NCBI RefSeq assembly: GCF_005870085.1
Contig: NZ_SZNM01000001.1
Span: 310,001 to 374,000 of the forward strand
Direction: 5' to 3'
Source of the DNA: Aquibacillus sediminis
GTDB taxonomy: Bacteria; Bacillota; Bacilli; Bacillales; Amphibacillaceae
DNA length: 64,000 bases
In this document: piece after piece, positions 55,739 to 64,000 of the stretch
How the letters are laid out: the number at the start of each line of letters is the position of its first letter
Position numbering within the stretch: the stretch's first letter is position 1
Translations under genes and position numbers: made by a program
The notes under the pieces: generated by a model
Database searches by the model: none
What the model was told of the DNA's origin: nothing
Seen by the model: the letters and a program-made list of their open reading frames with translations, nothing else

Positions 55739-57883
55739 TTATTTTTTAAATTCCATGTTCCAGCTGTAATAATCATTTTGTTGATTTTTTTGATAGCGTA
55801 AATATGCGTTAAATTTATTGCCTTTTTTACTTGTTAATCCTTTGACATACACGACTTGATCTTTTAGTAATGTTTTTACCATTGTCTTCGTTACTTTCTT
55901 TTGCATTGTTTTTAAGAATTTATCATTCTTCCAAACAACAAACTTACAGCCGTTTTTCCAATTACTACACCCAAAACCTTTGTTTCCTTCAATCACGCGA
56001 TGACCACATTCTGGACATTTTCCGATCACTTGATTCATTTTTGGTTTTGCTTGATAGTGATGAATCACTGTATCCTTATCTGTTTTGATAGTTTGTACAG
56101 CTTGATTAGTAAATTGAAAAACAACCTGCAAAAATTCATTTTTACTCACCTTGTTCTTTTCAATATCTGCCAATGACTTTTCCAGTTTTCCTGTGAATTC
56201 TAGATCGAACAAATCATGGATTGGAAATGTTTCTACTAATCTGTTCCCAAGTTCAGTACAGTGAAGTTGCTTATTTTCAATCGATATATAACCGACATCC
56301 TTCAATTTCTTAATCGTTTCTGCTCTTGTTGCAGGTGTACCGATACTAAAACCTGTTAACACTTCGTCCGCGTCTTCCTCTTTATAACCTCTTCCACACG
56401 TTTCCATCACTTTTAGTAATGTTTTTTCCGTATGATATTTCGGTGGTTTTGTCTTATGACTTGTCACTTTATGCTCTGTTAAGGCTACTTGATCCTGAAG
56501 TTGGACGTTTGGTAACTGATTCTCTTTCGATTGAATCTTTTCTACTTTTTTCCAACCTTCGATAAGTTGTATTCTTCCTTTAGAGAAAAATATTCCTGGA
56601 AGATTCACATCACTTATTGTTGTCGTTAACTTTGTTTCTTCATATTCTGCAACAGGCATAAATTGCATGATAAAACGATTTTTCACTGCATTATAAATGA
56701 TTTGTTCATCAGCACTTAGTCGTTTGGGTTGAACATAGGTAGGAGTAATCGCACTATGACTTTCTACTTTAGCATTATTAAAAATCCGCTTAGACTTTAC
56801 AAATTTGATTTCGTCTTTGTATGGTAAGTTCTTTGTAATGGCTTCTAGTACTTTTGCTGTTTTCCCTACTAAACTTTCCTCCAGAGCAACACTTGCTGTC
56901 CGGGGATAAGTAATAAATTTTTTCTCATACAGTGATTGTGCTACTTTCAATACTTTGTCAGACGTCCATCCCTTATATTTATTGGTAATATATCCTTGTA
57001 AGTTTGATAGATTGAATAAAAATGGGGGATATTCTTTCTTACGCTGTACTTGTTTATCTGTAACGATAGCATTTTTATGTTGATCGAGTATTTGTTGAAC
57101 TTCTTCAAGTTTTGCTTTTTGACTAAACTTTTCTTTGTTTTTCTCAATATAAGTAGCTTGATAGCTTTCCTTGTCTTTTGGTTGAAAAGTGGCCTCTAAC
57201 TTGTAGTAATCTTCTGGAACAAACTGCTTAATTTCCTTGTCACGATCATAAATAATCTTTAAAGTTGGCAAGATTACACGACCAATATTTAGGGCTTTTC
57301 CTTTCCCCTTTTGGTATTTTAACGTCGCAACAGAAGTCAAATTAATACCAATCACCCAATCTGCCCATTGCCTACTAACACCAGCGTCTTGTAACGGCCG
57401 CAGTTCTCGATTCGATTTCAACTGGTTTAACCCTTGTAATACTTCAGTAGCTGTCCATTCATTCAATAATAACCGATAAACTGGCTTATTCACTTTGGAT
57501 CTGTAAATAATACTATCACCGATTAATTGACCTTCCCGATCATAGTCACAAGCCGAAACAATCGCATTAACATCATTCCTGCGCATTAATGATTGTATAA
57601 TGTCTAATTGTTTCTTTGCACCTGGGTCTGGGCGACCTTTCGTACGTGGATTACCTTTGACTTTATATTGAAATTTGTCCGGAATAAAGGGAAAGTTTTC
57701 TAACTTCCAACTAGTCATTTTTGCATCATAATCCTTTGCATCAAACAGTTGCACCAAATGCCCGAATGCCCATGTAATAAGGTAATCATTTCCTTCAAAA
57801 TAACCATCTTTCTTTTGAGTGATCTTTAAGGCATCTGCAATGTTTTTAGCAACGGATGGTTTCTCAGCAATTACTAATTTCAC
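55739..57883 (-). CDS. topB: DNA topoisomerase III
   Basis: Type IA topoisomerase that relaxes and decatenates DNA, 714 residues from this start. The Toprim domain has LVIAEKPSVAKNIADAL at the N terminus and the metal-binding ACDYDREGQLIG (about 88-99). The catalytic Tyr is in FITYPRTAS (about 325). The C-terminal zinc finger CPECGHRV...FGCSNWKNGCKF is near 640-665. The start is uncertain: GTG 57883 with GGTG six bases before it, ATG 57895, or a longer form from 57928. B. subtilis has a TopB of similar size. Confidence 0.92.
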   Translation of the reverse strand: MKLVIAEKPSVAKNIADALKITQKKDGYFEGNDYLITWAFGHLVQLFDAKDYDAKMTSWKLENFPFIPDKFQYKVKGNPRTKGRPDPGAKKQLDIIQSLMRRNDVNAIVSACDYDREGQLIGDSIIYRSKVNKPVYRLLLNEWTATEVLQGLNQLKSNRELRPLQDAGVSRQWADWVIGINLTSVATLKYQKGKGKALNIGRVILPTLKIIYDRDKEIKQFVPEDYYKLEATFQPKDKESYQATYIEKNKEKFSQKAKLEEVQQILDQHKNAIVTDKQVQRKKEYPPFLFNLSNLQGYITNKYKGWTSDKVLKVAQSLYEKKFITYPRTASVALEESLVGKTAKVLEAITKNLPYKDEIKFVKSKRIFNNAKVESHSAITPTYVQPKRLSADEQIIYNAVKNRFIMQFMPVAEYEETKLTTTISDVNLPGIFFSKGRIQLIEGWKKVEKIQSKENQLPNVQLQDQVALTEHKVTSHKTKPPKYHTEKTLLKVMETCGRGYKEEDADEVLTGFSIGTPATRAETIKKLKDVGYISIENKQLHCTELGNRLVETFPIHDLFDLEFTGKLEKSLADIEKNKVSKNEFLQVVFQFTNQAVQTIKTDKDTVIHHYQAKPKMNQVIGKCPECGHRVIEGNKGFGCSNWKNGCKFVVWKNDKFLKTMQKKVTKTMVKTLLKDQVVYVKGLTSKKGNKFNAYLRYQKNQQNDYYSWNMEFKK

Positions 57884-57895
57884 TTTTTTCACCAT

Positions 57896-58351
57896 CCTTT
57901 TCGTATTAACTTTTTTTAAATAGTACAACCATGCCTGGAATCGAACATAATTGGTAAGTGTTAAGGAGAATAGGAGGCTGGAGTATACCTAAGCTATAGC
58001 TATATTCTACTATTCGACAATCACAACTAGTTTCCTTTTAAAAATAGCTGCTTTCTTAAAGATTTTTTGCCAAGGAAATACAATATGTTACAAAACTCTA
58101 AATACTTCCCTCATTCTTACCATAAATTTCTTATCTCGATATACACTGATTAATTGGTTTTCGTCTAGATCTGTGGCAAACCTCCTATAACTGTGATCGT
58201 TTAAAAAGTTTTGTCTAGACCTACGTCCGAGTTTCTATCAAGTTCAAAAACTAACAAAATCGCCCTTAAAATTAAAAATAGACTCCATACATGGGTTACT
58301 ATGAAGTCATTAACTACTACCATATTCAAAAGCTTTTTATGTACATTATTT
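57896..58351. other. Gene-free stretch
   Basis: No gene seen. Two short direct repeats (TTTTCGTCTAGA at about 58161 and TTTTGTCTAGACCTACG at about 58216) lie near a GTCCGAGTTTCTATCAA segment. The latter resembles the right boundary of the repeat block at 4481-4496, so it may be a repeat remnant. Confidence 0.45.
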
Positions 58352-58564
58352 CTAGATAACAAACAGCACCAACCATAATAGTAGACTGATCAGGACGCTT
58401 GTTCCTACGATTGCACTTTTAAGTATATACGGAAGCGGATTCGGTATTAAGCGCAAAGCTAATACCGTTGTCAACCCAAATAAAAACATAAATAAGAGTG
58501 CATATAATAACATGCCAACTAAATTATCTACTGGCAGAGCCATCGAACGAATGATATATCCCAT
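58352..58564 (-). CDS. Small membrane protein, 70 residues
   Basis: Two predicted helices, LVGMLLYALLFMFLFGLTTV (about residues 15-34) and a second near 48-69, with a proline-rich turn NPLPYI between. No family was recognised. GAGGTGG lies 4 bases before the ATG at 58564. It is downstream of selA on the same strand by about 100 bases. Confidence 0.6.
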   Translation of the reverse strand: MGYIIRSMALPVDNLVGMLLYALLFMFLFGLTTVLALRLIPNPLPYILKSAIVGTSVLISLLLWLVLFVI

Positions 58565-58663
58565 AATACCACCTCTTCCATACAACCTAATACTTCCGTG
58601 TATCTTGTTTCATACACCGATATATTATAGTACAATTATATTCGCATTTCTAGATGCACCATG

Positions 58664-60070
58664 CTATATCCGTTTAAAAGCCTCCGCGACTTCCTTCATC
58701 TCTTGCTGATCAATTGTTCGAAAATCAAGTAACACCCGGTTATCTTTCACTCTAGAAATAACAGCTGGCTGATTCGTCCTTAGTTTTGTTGCTACGATTT
58801 CCGCTGAATCATAATGATGACTAAGCGCAACAACGTAAGTAGGGAGCTCCACTGCTGGCATCGTTCCTCCCCCTATTTGAGATTGTTGTTCAATGACTTC
58901 CAATTGAAATGGAACCGTCGATCGCTCGAATGAGTTAACAAAACTATTAACTTGTTGTAGAATTTCTTGTTTCGTTTTTAAAATATCACGAACTGTTGGT
59001 ATCTGTTTGATTGTTTCTTGATTCGACAAATAAGCTTGTAGCGTTTTTTCTAAACCAGCTAACGTGAGTTTATCAACACGAAGCACACGTGCCAGTTGAT
59101 GCTTTTTCAATTGATCGATATACTTCTTTTTACCAACAATAATACCCGCTTGTGGTCCACCGAGTAATTTATCTCCGCTAAAAGATACAAGATCAACTCC
59201 TGCTGCGATCAAATCACGAACAACTGGTTCATCACCAACCCCTTGCTGATGAAAATCATAAAGCGAACCACTGCCTAAATCTTCATAAACAATCAATTGT
59301 TCCTTGTCTTGTTTTAGTGTCACAAGCTCCTCTGATGCCACTGTTTCTGTAAAACCTATTGTTTTAAAATTGCTTGTATGTACTTTTAAAATCATACTTG
59401 TATCATCTGTAATAGCTTGTTGATAGTCGTATAAGTGGGTTTTATTGGTTGTCCCAACTTCTACTAGTTCAGCATCACTTTCCTCCATAATCGAAGAAAT
59501 TCGGAAAGATCCTCCGATCTCAACTAATTGCCCTCGTGAAACGATCACTTGTTTATGTTTGGCTAACGCTCTTAATGTTAAAAACACTGCTGCTGCATTA
59601 TTGTTCACAACCATTGCCGCTTCTGCACCCGTTACATTGATCAACTGTTGTTCGATCACCTCGTGCCTGGATCCTCGTTCTCCTTGAGAGATCTTATATT
59701 CTAAATTGGAATAGTTTCTGGCCACTTCTACCATATGTTGAATGGCATCCTCACTTAATCTTGCGCGACCCAAATTAGTATGAAGCACAGTACCTGTTGC
59801 ATTGATAACAGGTATCAAATGATCTTGTTTGATTGCTGTTACTTTTTGTTCTACTTGTGTCCAAATGTAATCAAATAATGACTCATTCTTAGATAATTCT
59901 TTAGGACTATAACAACCCTTCAACAACATGCTTCTCAATTGAGCAATTTCTTGCTGGATTTGTTTGGTAACTTGTGACGGATCAATTTGAAAATTTTTCA
60001 CCAACCGTTTAAACTGTTCACTTTTTTGAAATTCATGCACGGGTGGCAATTGCCTTAACCACTGGTTCAT
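58664..60070 (-). CDS. selA: L-seryl-tRNA(Sec) selenium transferase
   Basis: PLP enzyme that converts seryl-tRNA(Sec) to selenocysteinyl-tRNA(Sec) with selenophosphate; a large cytosolic ring. Length is 468 residues, as expected. The PLP lysine lies in SFSGDKLLGGPQAG (about residue 295). Other family parts are INATGTVLHTNLGRA, NLEYKISQGERGSR, VNNNAAAVFLTL, and YEDLGSGSLYD. AAAGGGAGGG precedes the ATG. It is the distal gene of the selB, selenoprotein, selA series on the minus strand. Confidence 0.97.
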   Translation of the reverse strand: MNQWLRQLPPVHEFQKSEQFKRLVKNFQIDPSQVTKQIQQEIAQLRSMLLKGCYSPKELSKNESLFDYIWTQVEQKVTAIKQDHLIPVINATGTVLHTNLGRARLSEDAIQHMVEVARNYSNLEYKISQGERGSRHEVIEQQLINVTGAEAAMVVNNNAAAVFLTLRALAKHKQVIVSRGQLVEIGGSFRISSIMEESDAELVEVGTTNKTHLYDYQQAITDDTSMILKVHTSNFKTIGFTETVASEELVTLKQDKEQLIVYEDLGSGSLYDFHQQGVGDEPVVRDLIAAGVDLVSFSGDKLLGGPQAGIIVGKKKYIDQLKKHQLARVLRVDKLTLAGLEKTLQAYLSNQETIKQIPTVRDILKTKQEILQQVNSFVNSFERSTVPFQLEVIEQQSQIGGGTMPAVELPTYVVALSHHYDSAEIVATKLRTNQPAVISRVKDNRVLLDFRTIDQQEMKEVAEAFKRI

Positions 60071-60124
60071 ACTCTACCCTCCCTTTGTTTTTTTTATTTC
60101 GTTGGATTAATATGATATAAATTA

Positions 60125-60230
60125 AAATTTCACTCAGTAGGGTTTTTCCCTTCCCCCCACTGAGTGTTAACTGAACGATTTTGGGTGTTAACGTCCGTTG
60201 AAGCAGGAGTTTTACGGACGGTTGCACCAG
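60125..60230 (+). repeat. Family D repeat, copy D4, upstream of selA
   Basis: CACTCAGTAGGG and CCCCCACTGAGTG form the first hairpin; the element ends GGAGTTTTACGGACGGTTG as in D1. It lies between the selenoprotein gene and selA. Confidence 0.65.
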
Positions 60231-60281
60231 GATGAAATAATAATCATGATCACTTTAAAACATGACTATTATTTGACCATG

Positions 60282-60524
60282 TCATGATGTCTGTTGATCA
60301 ATTTTTTCTATTATCTGCTCAACTTCTGGGTACGAACCCGTTTCTAGCTTGGAATAAATTTTCTTACCATTGACCCTTACTTCAAAAGCACCACCAGAAC
60401 TTGGATTCAGCTCCAATGAAGCAATTTCATGGCGGTAATGGTTAAATAATTGTTCCGCAAAACTTGCGGCTTTTGGTGCGTAGTTTCACTGCATACAAAA
60501 TTCAATTGACACATTAAAGCTCAT
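60282..60524 (-). CDS. SelW-like (Rdx family) selenoprotein, in-frame TGA
   Basis: An 80-codon gene whose 13th codon is TGA (60488-60486). Read through as selenocysteine, it gives MSFNVSIEFCMQU, then NYAPKAASFAEQLFNHY and, later, SSGGAFEVRVNGKKIYSK and GSYPEVEQ. This is the SelT/SelW/SelH (Rdx) thioredoxin-like fold, with the redox motif CxxU (residues 10-13) in the place of CxxC in Cys homologues. AAAGGAGG lies 6 bases before the ATG at 60524. A SECIS-type hairpin follows the TGA at the right distance. The gene lies between selB and selA. The final TGA at 60284 has no such hairpin and is taken as the stop. Confidence 0.9.
60455..60488 (-). promoter_or_regulatory. UGA codon and SECIS-type hairpin
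   Basis: On the minus strand, TGA is followed by 16 bases and then the perfect 6-bp stem CCGCAA / TTGCGG with loop GTT. The apical loop begins with G and is 22 bases from the UGA, within the 16-37 base range known for bacterial SECIS elements. It lies inside the coding sequence, as in other bacteria. Confidence 0.78.
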
Positions 60525-60592
60525 AACCATCCTCCTTTCTTTTATTTTCTCTATTATATAATAAACAATAATAGGATAAACCTTTTTGATGT

Positions 60593-62491
60593 TTATCCTT
60601 CGCCTAAAGATAACCAAATTCTTGCATTACCCTTTCTTGCCGTTAGGTTCAATTGATCCGTTTTCTCTAAAATAGGAATGAGATATTTGCGAGAAATTCC
60701 CCAAGCTTCCTTTGCATCTTGTAACGTGAACGAAGTACCTGTTTGGTTTCGTAAGTGTTGGATTGCTTGGACAAATGCTTGCTTGTGAATTACTAACCCA
60801 TCCGTTATTTGATATGCTTGCTCAGTGAATAATAGGTAGGCCTTTAAATCTTCCTTATCTTCTTCTGTGAATGGGGTCTGGCCTAGATAATCCTCCCACT
60901 TTTTCACCTTCAATCCATCCTGCTTCCATCTATGAATAAATTCTTCCATTCTTGATTTCCAGTGTGCTGGTAAATGTGGCTCAAAAGTATTTCGTTTAAT
61001 GAATTGACCGACTTGTTCGATTCCGCTAAGTTCACGAATGATAAACTCGATCACTTCTTTTGGATAGTTACCTGTCAATGGTTGAATCAGTTCTGCTTTA
61101 TTCATCCCTAATCGCATTGGATATTGTTGGTGATAACCGTCTAATTCCTTTAAAAGTTTATCACTAATGTACATGTAACCATTGCGATGCATGTACTTTT
61201 CTCTTGGTAATTCGATTAGTTCCCCTTGGATCACCTGCTGCTCAACAATCTTCTTAAGTTTCCATTCATCGATGGAGGTAGCAACCATCATTTGTTTCAT
61301 ATCCATTATTGAATTTTGTCTTAATTCATCTAACACCAATTCTTCTGGTGTTCCTTCTTTTTTCTTTTGCAAATATTGAATCGTGTCGCTGCCAAATTTA
61401 TATTTCTTACCATTTGGATCGATTATCCATCCACCAGCAATCGTCTCCGTCGGTGTTGGTCTTCTTACAATAAAGCGATCTCCCCGTCGAACAACAATAT
61501 CCTCGTCTAAGCGAATTTGACAAATCACCTCTTGTTTTCCTTGTTTGACCACATTCCGATCAAAATAAATAATCTTCCCCATCACTTCAGATGTGCCAAC
61601 ATGAATTTTCACTGGTGCCCGCTGCTTAAGTGGTGCGCGTAAATGTTCAACAAATTGTAGGCTTACATCGATGGTACCAGTAACCAGGAAATGATCTGCT
61701 AGCACCATTACATCGCCACGTTGTAAATCGTCTCGATTGATCCCACTTACATTTAGTGCCGTTCGTTGACCAGCATATGCGTGACTTACATTTTGATGAT
61801 GTATTTGCATCGTACGTACTTTAGCTTTCCTCTTTTTAGGTAAAATCGTTACCTCGGCACCTGTTTGAATTTGACCTTCATATACGGTTCCACGGGCAAT
61901 GGTCCCTTGTCCCTGGATGGTGAACACTTGGTCAATTGGCATCCGAAACGCCCCATAACGATCCCGCACTTTTACTTGTTGAAGTTCATGTAATAGGAGT
62001 TGTTTAAATGCATCTATCCCTTTATAAGATATACTGTCAACAAAAGCTATTTCAGCCTCAGCAAAATCTCTATCTTGTAATGTATCGTTAATCTCTAATT
62101 CCACTAGCTCTAACAGTTCAGCATCCACTCGATCTATTTTGGTCACGGCTATCACGCAACGTTTTATACCTAGAAACTTCAAAATTTCCAAGTGTTCCTT
62201 CGTCTGTGGCATCACACCCTCATCAGCAGCAACCACTAAGACAACAAGGTCAATACCGGCAACACCAGCAATCATTTGCCGAATAAATCGTTCATGGCCA
62301 GGAACATCAACAATTGAGATGCGTGATCCATCGTGGTCCTCAAGTTGAGCATACCCCAATTCAATTGAGATTTTTCGTTCTTTTTCATGTTTCAAACGGT
62401 CTGTATCCATACCTGTTAACGCTTTGGTAAGTGTTGTTTTACCATGATCAATATGCCCCGCCATGCCAATAGTATAATAAGTTTCCTCCAT
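60593..62491 (-). CDS. selB: Selenocysteine-specific elongation factor
   Basis: GTPase that brings Sec-tRNA(Sec) to UGA codons marked by a SECIS hairpin; 632 residues. The G domain has GHIDHGKTTL (about 11-20), DVPGH and TKID; the EF-Tu-like domains 2 and 3 follow. The C-terminal winged-helix repeats (about 390-632) end with FTLQDAKEAWGISRKYLIPI, the mRNA-hairpin-binding type. GGAAAGCGGG precedes the ATG weakly. The selenoprotein gene starts 68 bases after its stop codon. Confidence 0.97.
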   Translation of the reverse strand: MEETYYTIGMAGHIDHGKTTLTKALTGMDTDRLKHEKERKISIELGYAQLEDHDGSRISIVDVPGHERFIRQMIAGVAGIDLVVLVVAADEGVMPQTKEHLEILKFLGIKRCVIAVTKIDRVDAELLELVELEINDTLQDRDFAEAEIAFVDSISYKGIDAFKQLLLHELQQVKVRDRYGAFRMPIDQVFTIQGQGTIARGTVYEGQIQTGAEVTILPKKRKAKVRTMQIHHQNVSHAYAGQRTALNVSGINRDDLQRGDVMVLADHFLVTGTIDVSLQFVEHLRAPLKQRAPVKIHVGTSEVMGKIIYFDRNVVKQGKQEVICQIRLDEDIVVRRGDRFIVRRPTPTETIAGGWIIDPNGKKYKFGSDTIQYLQKKKEGTPEELVLDELRQNSIMDMKQMMVATSIDEWKLKKIVEQQVIQGELIELPREKYMHRNGYMYISDKLLKELDGYHQQYPMRLGMNKAELIQPLTGNYPKEVIEFIIRELSGIEQVGQFIKRNTFEPHLPAHWKSRMEEFIHRWKQDGLKVKKWEDYLGQTPFTEEDKEDLKAYLLFTEQAYQITDGLVIHKQAFVQAIQHLRNQTGTSFTLQDAKEAWGISRKYLIPILEKTDQLNLTARKGNARIWLSLGEG

Positions 62492-62847
62492 TTGCTAACC
62501 CGCTTTCCTTATAACTGATACTTTTAATGTAAGCCTAATAATAAAGACAATTCAAGTATAGCGCATAGAATAGAGGCATTAACGCTAGGGTTTGATAAAC
62601 TTCCCTTAGGAACGGGCGGTTCGATGATCCATTAAAATCTTAGGCGATAAAGGAAACTATCTTAAGAACAGATTGAATAGATAGTTTTATACTGAGGATG
62701 TTAAACTAATATCACCACGTCCTGTGGCACCATCGAACTATCTACATTTCTGTAGGCAAGCAGCGCTTAAGCCTAAAGCCGGACGTGCCAAATAAGTGAA
62801 AACAGTTACCAACTGCTAGTGAATTTGTATAATTCAAATACAAAGAA
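62492..62847. repeat. Gene-free stretch with family C repeat remnant, copy C2
   Basis: About 62695-62795 matches the right half of the repeat at 18134-18545 (ACGTCCTGTGGCACCATCGA, CTACAT.TCTGTAGGC, AGCGCTTAAGCC). It lacks the element B insertion and so shows the unoccupied form of that site. No gene was seen. Confidence 0.6.
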
Positions 62848-62882
62848 CGACAAGTAGTTGTTGTCATCACAACTACTTGCCG
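62848..62882 (-). terminator. Terminator of the small YfhD-like gene
   Basis: GGCAAGTAGTTGT / ACAACTACTTGTC stem with a 5-6 base loop; the T run is weak (GTTCTTTG). Confidence 0.65.
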
Positions 62883-62890
62883 CCCTATTC

Positions 62891-63043
62891 TTATTTGCCT
62901 TCCGTTTCATCGTCAGCAATCCCAAACTGTACTTTTGGGTTTTTAGACATGTCTATATCAACACCAGTACTATCTTTTTGATTTTTTGGTGTTTGTGGTA
63001 ATTTTGATTTATTTTTACGATGTCTGTGCTCATCTCTACCCAT
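62891..63043 (-). CDS. YfhD-like small protein, 50 residues
   Basis: A hydrophilic peptide opening MGRDEHRHRKNKSKLPQTPK. The basic, His-rich start and the N-K-x-K-L-P-Q-T-P segment resemble YfhD-type proteins of Bacillus, which are thought to be spore-associated; the rest (DIDMSKNPKVQFGIADDETE) is acidic and does not follow that family closely. TGGAG lies 10 bases before the ATG. It stands alone between the tRNA-Sec gene and selB. Confidence 0.6.
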   Translation of the reverse strand: MGRDEHRHRKNKSKLPQTPKNQKDSTGVDIDMSKNPKVQFGIADDETEGK

Positions 63044-63194
63044 TTTATATCCACTCCATTGTTATAGTTTTCTTTTTTAGTATGAATGGAAAACAAGCAA
63101 CTCATGTGATAATGGCAAAAAAAATATATACCTATTTTTCCCAACATATATCTAAAGTTTGTTACAGTTAACTTCAACTTAAGGAACTTTTACA

Positions 63195-63223
63195 TTGATT
63201 ATGTCCTTCCCATCACTTATACT
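63195..63223 (+). promoter_or_regulatory. Sigma-A-like promoter of the tRNA-Sec gene
   Basis: TTGATT at 63195-63200 and TATACT at 63218-63223, exactly 17 bases apart, about 30 bases before the tRNA. Confidence 0.75.
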
Positions 63224-63253
63224 AATTCTCACAGACGACAAAATTGTTTATGT

Positions 63254-63350
63254 GGGGTTGGATGGGTGACTGGTGTCCCCCTGGGTCTTCAAAACCCTGA
63301 GGGAGGCGCGTGCCGTCTCCGGTGAGTTCGATTCTCACACAGTCCCGCCA
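63254..63350 (+). tRNA. selC: tRNA-Sec (anticodon TCA)
   Basis: 97 bases including an encoded CCA. The anticodon loop CTTCAAA carries TCA at 63289-63291. The features of a selenocysteine tRNA are visible: a long acceptor arm (7 pairs plus a G-A mismatch at the 8th), a 6-pair D stem with a 4-base loop TGGT and one bulged T, a long variable arm (GGGAGGC / GCC.TCTC), and a normal T arm GTGAG-TTCGATT-CTCAC. It is serylated and then converted by SelA. Confidence 0.95.
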
Positions 63351-63427
63351 AAACCTTATATATCAACATTTCAAGAGCTTGACTATATAAGATGGTTTAT
63401 TGAACAATAAACTCCATATTCCTTTAA

Positions 63428-63450
63428 GGTGCCGAATAGGTGCCGAAACC
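63428..63450. repeat. Short direct repeat GGTGCCGAA between selC and integrase
   Basis: GGTGCCGA occurs twice, 12 bases apart (AAGGTGCCGAATAGGTGCCGAA), about 80 bases after the tRNA. It may be an arm-type binding site of the neighbouring integrase; this is only an inference from position. Confidence 0.35.
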
Positions 63451-63456
63451 TCATTT

Positions 63457-64000
63457 TTAATCAAACATGTCATCAAAAACTTCTACGGCACCATCCTGCA
63501 ATGAAGGAACTACATGGCTGTAAAGATCTACTGTAATACCAATTTTTGAATGTCCTAAACGTTCACTCACAACTTTTGGATGTACATTTTTCTGTAATAG
63601 TAACGTTGCGTGAGAATGCCGCAAATCATGAAATCGTCCAACTTTAAGTCCGGCTCTTCTATACGCTTTTTTTAAAGACTTTAGCAATTCTCTGGGATCA
63701 AAGTAATTTCCTTTGGTGTTGTTGAAAACCAAGTCTAAAGGATTAAATGACTTTCCTAAGATTTTTTTGGTTTCAAGATATTTTTCTTTATGTTCTTTGA
63801 GAAAAGCAGTTAGTCTTTTTCCCATAGTTACATACCTATCTCTTCCATTCTTTGTTAAGTCTTTAATTCCTACACCGCCACCTTCAGCATCATACGCTGT
63901 CTTTGTGATATAGATTCTCCGATTATCCAAATCGATATCATTCCATGTTACTGCTCTTAATTCCCCTAATCGTGCACCTGTTTCAGTTGCTGTAAATATA
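63457..64000 (-). CDS. Tyrosine recombinase (integrase), 5' part beyond the window
   Basis: C-terminal catalytic domain of a phage-type integrase; the frame stays open to the right edge. The catalytic residues are present: Arg in TGARLGELRAV (near 63965), HDLRHSHATLLL (His and Arg), GHSKIGITVD (His) and the Tyr in LYSHV. It is transcribed toward the tRNA-Sec gene and ends 107 bases from it. That is the usual arrangement of an element integrated at a tRNA 3' end. Confidence 0.92.
   Translation of the reverse strand, partial: IFTATETGARLGELRAVTWNDIDLDNRRIYITKTAYDAEGGGVGIKDLTKNGRDRYVTMGKRLTAFLKEHKEKYLETKKILGKSFNPLDLVFNNTKGNYFDPRELLKSLKKAYRRAGLKVGRFHDLRHSHATLLLQKNVHPKVVSERLGHSKIGITVDLYSHVVPSLQDGAVEVFDDMFD

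Noticed and set aside
60282-60284. Terminal TGA of the selenoprotein gene as a second selenocysteine
   Set aside because: No hairpin follows and the frame would add only nine residues; family members end here.

Overview
The window looks like chromosome of a low-GC, endospore-forming Bacillaceae bacterium, probably in the Oceanobacillus/Virgibacillus/Gracilibacillus neighbourhood. The reasons are AT-rich DNA, strong AGGAGG-type ribosome binding sites, gene blocks in the order known from Bacillus subtilis (def-rpoY-rnjA-ktrC; ykuT-ykuS-dapL-dapH-darB-ykuE-ykyB; ilvBNC-leuABCD), a spoVA-type spore operon and several tiny sporulation-type membrane peptides. The genus is an inference.

Layout. 1-3.7 kb: end of a peptide deformylase gene, RNA polymerase epsilon subunit, RNase J1 and the K+ uptake regulator KtrC. 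3.7-4.5 kb: a gene-free, nested repeat block. 4.5-8.2 kb: a heterodimeric ABC exporter. 8.4-18.1 kb: MscS channel, YkuS, the acetylated diaminopimelate branch (dapH, dapL, and patA further on), the c-di-AMP sensor DarB, a haemolysin-III type protein, a Tat-exported phosphoesterase, a Ric/ScdA iron-sulfur repair protein and an FbpB-like small protein. 18-24 kb: repeats, a zinc-ribbon membrane protein next to an HtrA-like protease without a PDZ domain, a YjcZ peptide and small lipoproteins. 24.3-28.1 kb: a complete second spoVA operon (DUF1657, lipoprotein, spoVAC, spoVAD, spoVAEb, DUF1657, YetF-like) behind a sigma-G-like promoter. 28-34.5 kb: a dehydrogenase, a large permease, a TPP riboswitch in front of a frameshifted thiT, UspA, a gene whose start codon reads ATC, and manganese catalase. 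34.6-43.3 kb: the branched-chain amino acid operon behind a CodY-like box, a promoter and a T-box. 43.3-58.6 kb: GbsR-type regulator, YfmL helicase, DoxX protein, a triplicated 24-residue peptide gene, lactonase, DinG-like helicase, a second repeat block, PBP4a, a PrmA-like methyltransferase and topoisomerase III.

58.6-63.4 kb is a selenocysteine locus: selA, a short gene with an in-frame TGA that reads as a SelW-like (Rdx) selenoprotein with a CxxU motif and a SECIS-type hairpin, selB, and a tRNA-Sec gene with anticodon TCA. selD is not in the window. Just beyond the 3' end of the tRNA lies the 3' part of a tyrosine recombinase running off the right edge, so an integrative element probably sits in selC.

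The least expected signal is in the gene-free DNA. A 55-56 bp sequence (called B here) is found four times, each time between direct repeats of TCCT (AGGA on the other strand), inside larger palindromic repeats. Paralogous copies of those larger repeats elsewhere in the window preserve the matching unoccupied sites. B therefore behaves like a very small mobile sequence with a fixed target. Three further repeat families (A, C and D in the feature list) are also present.
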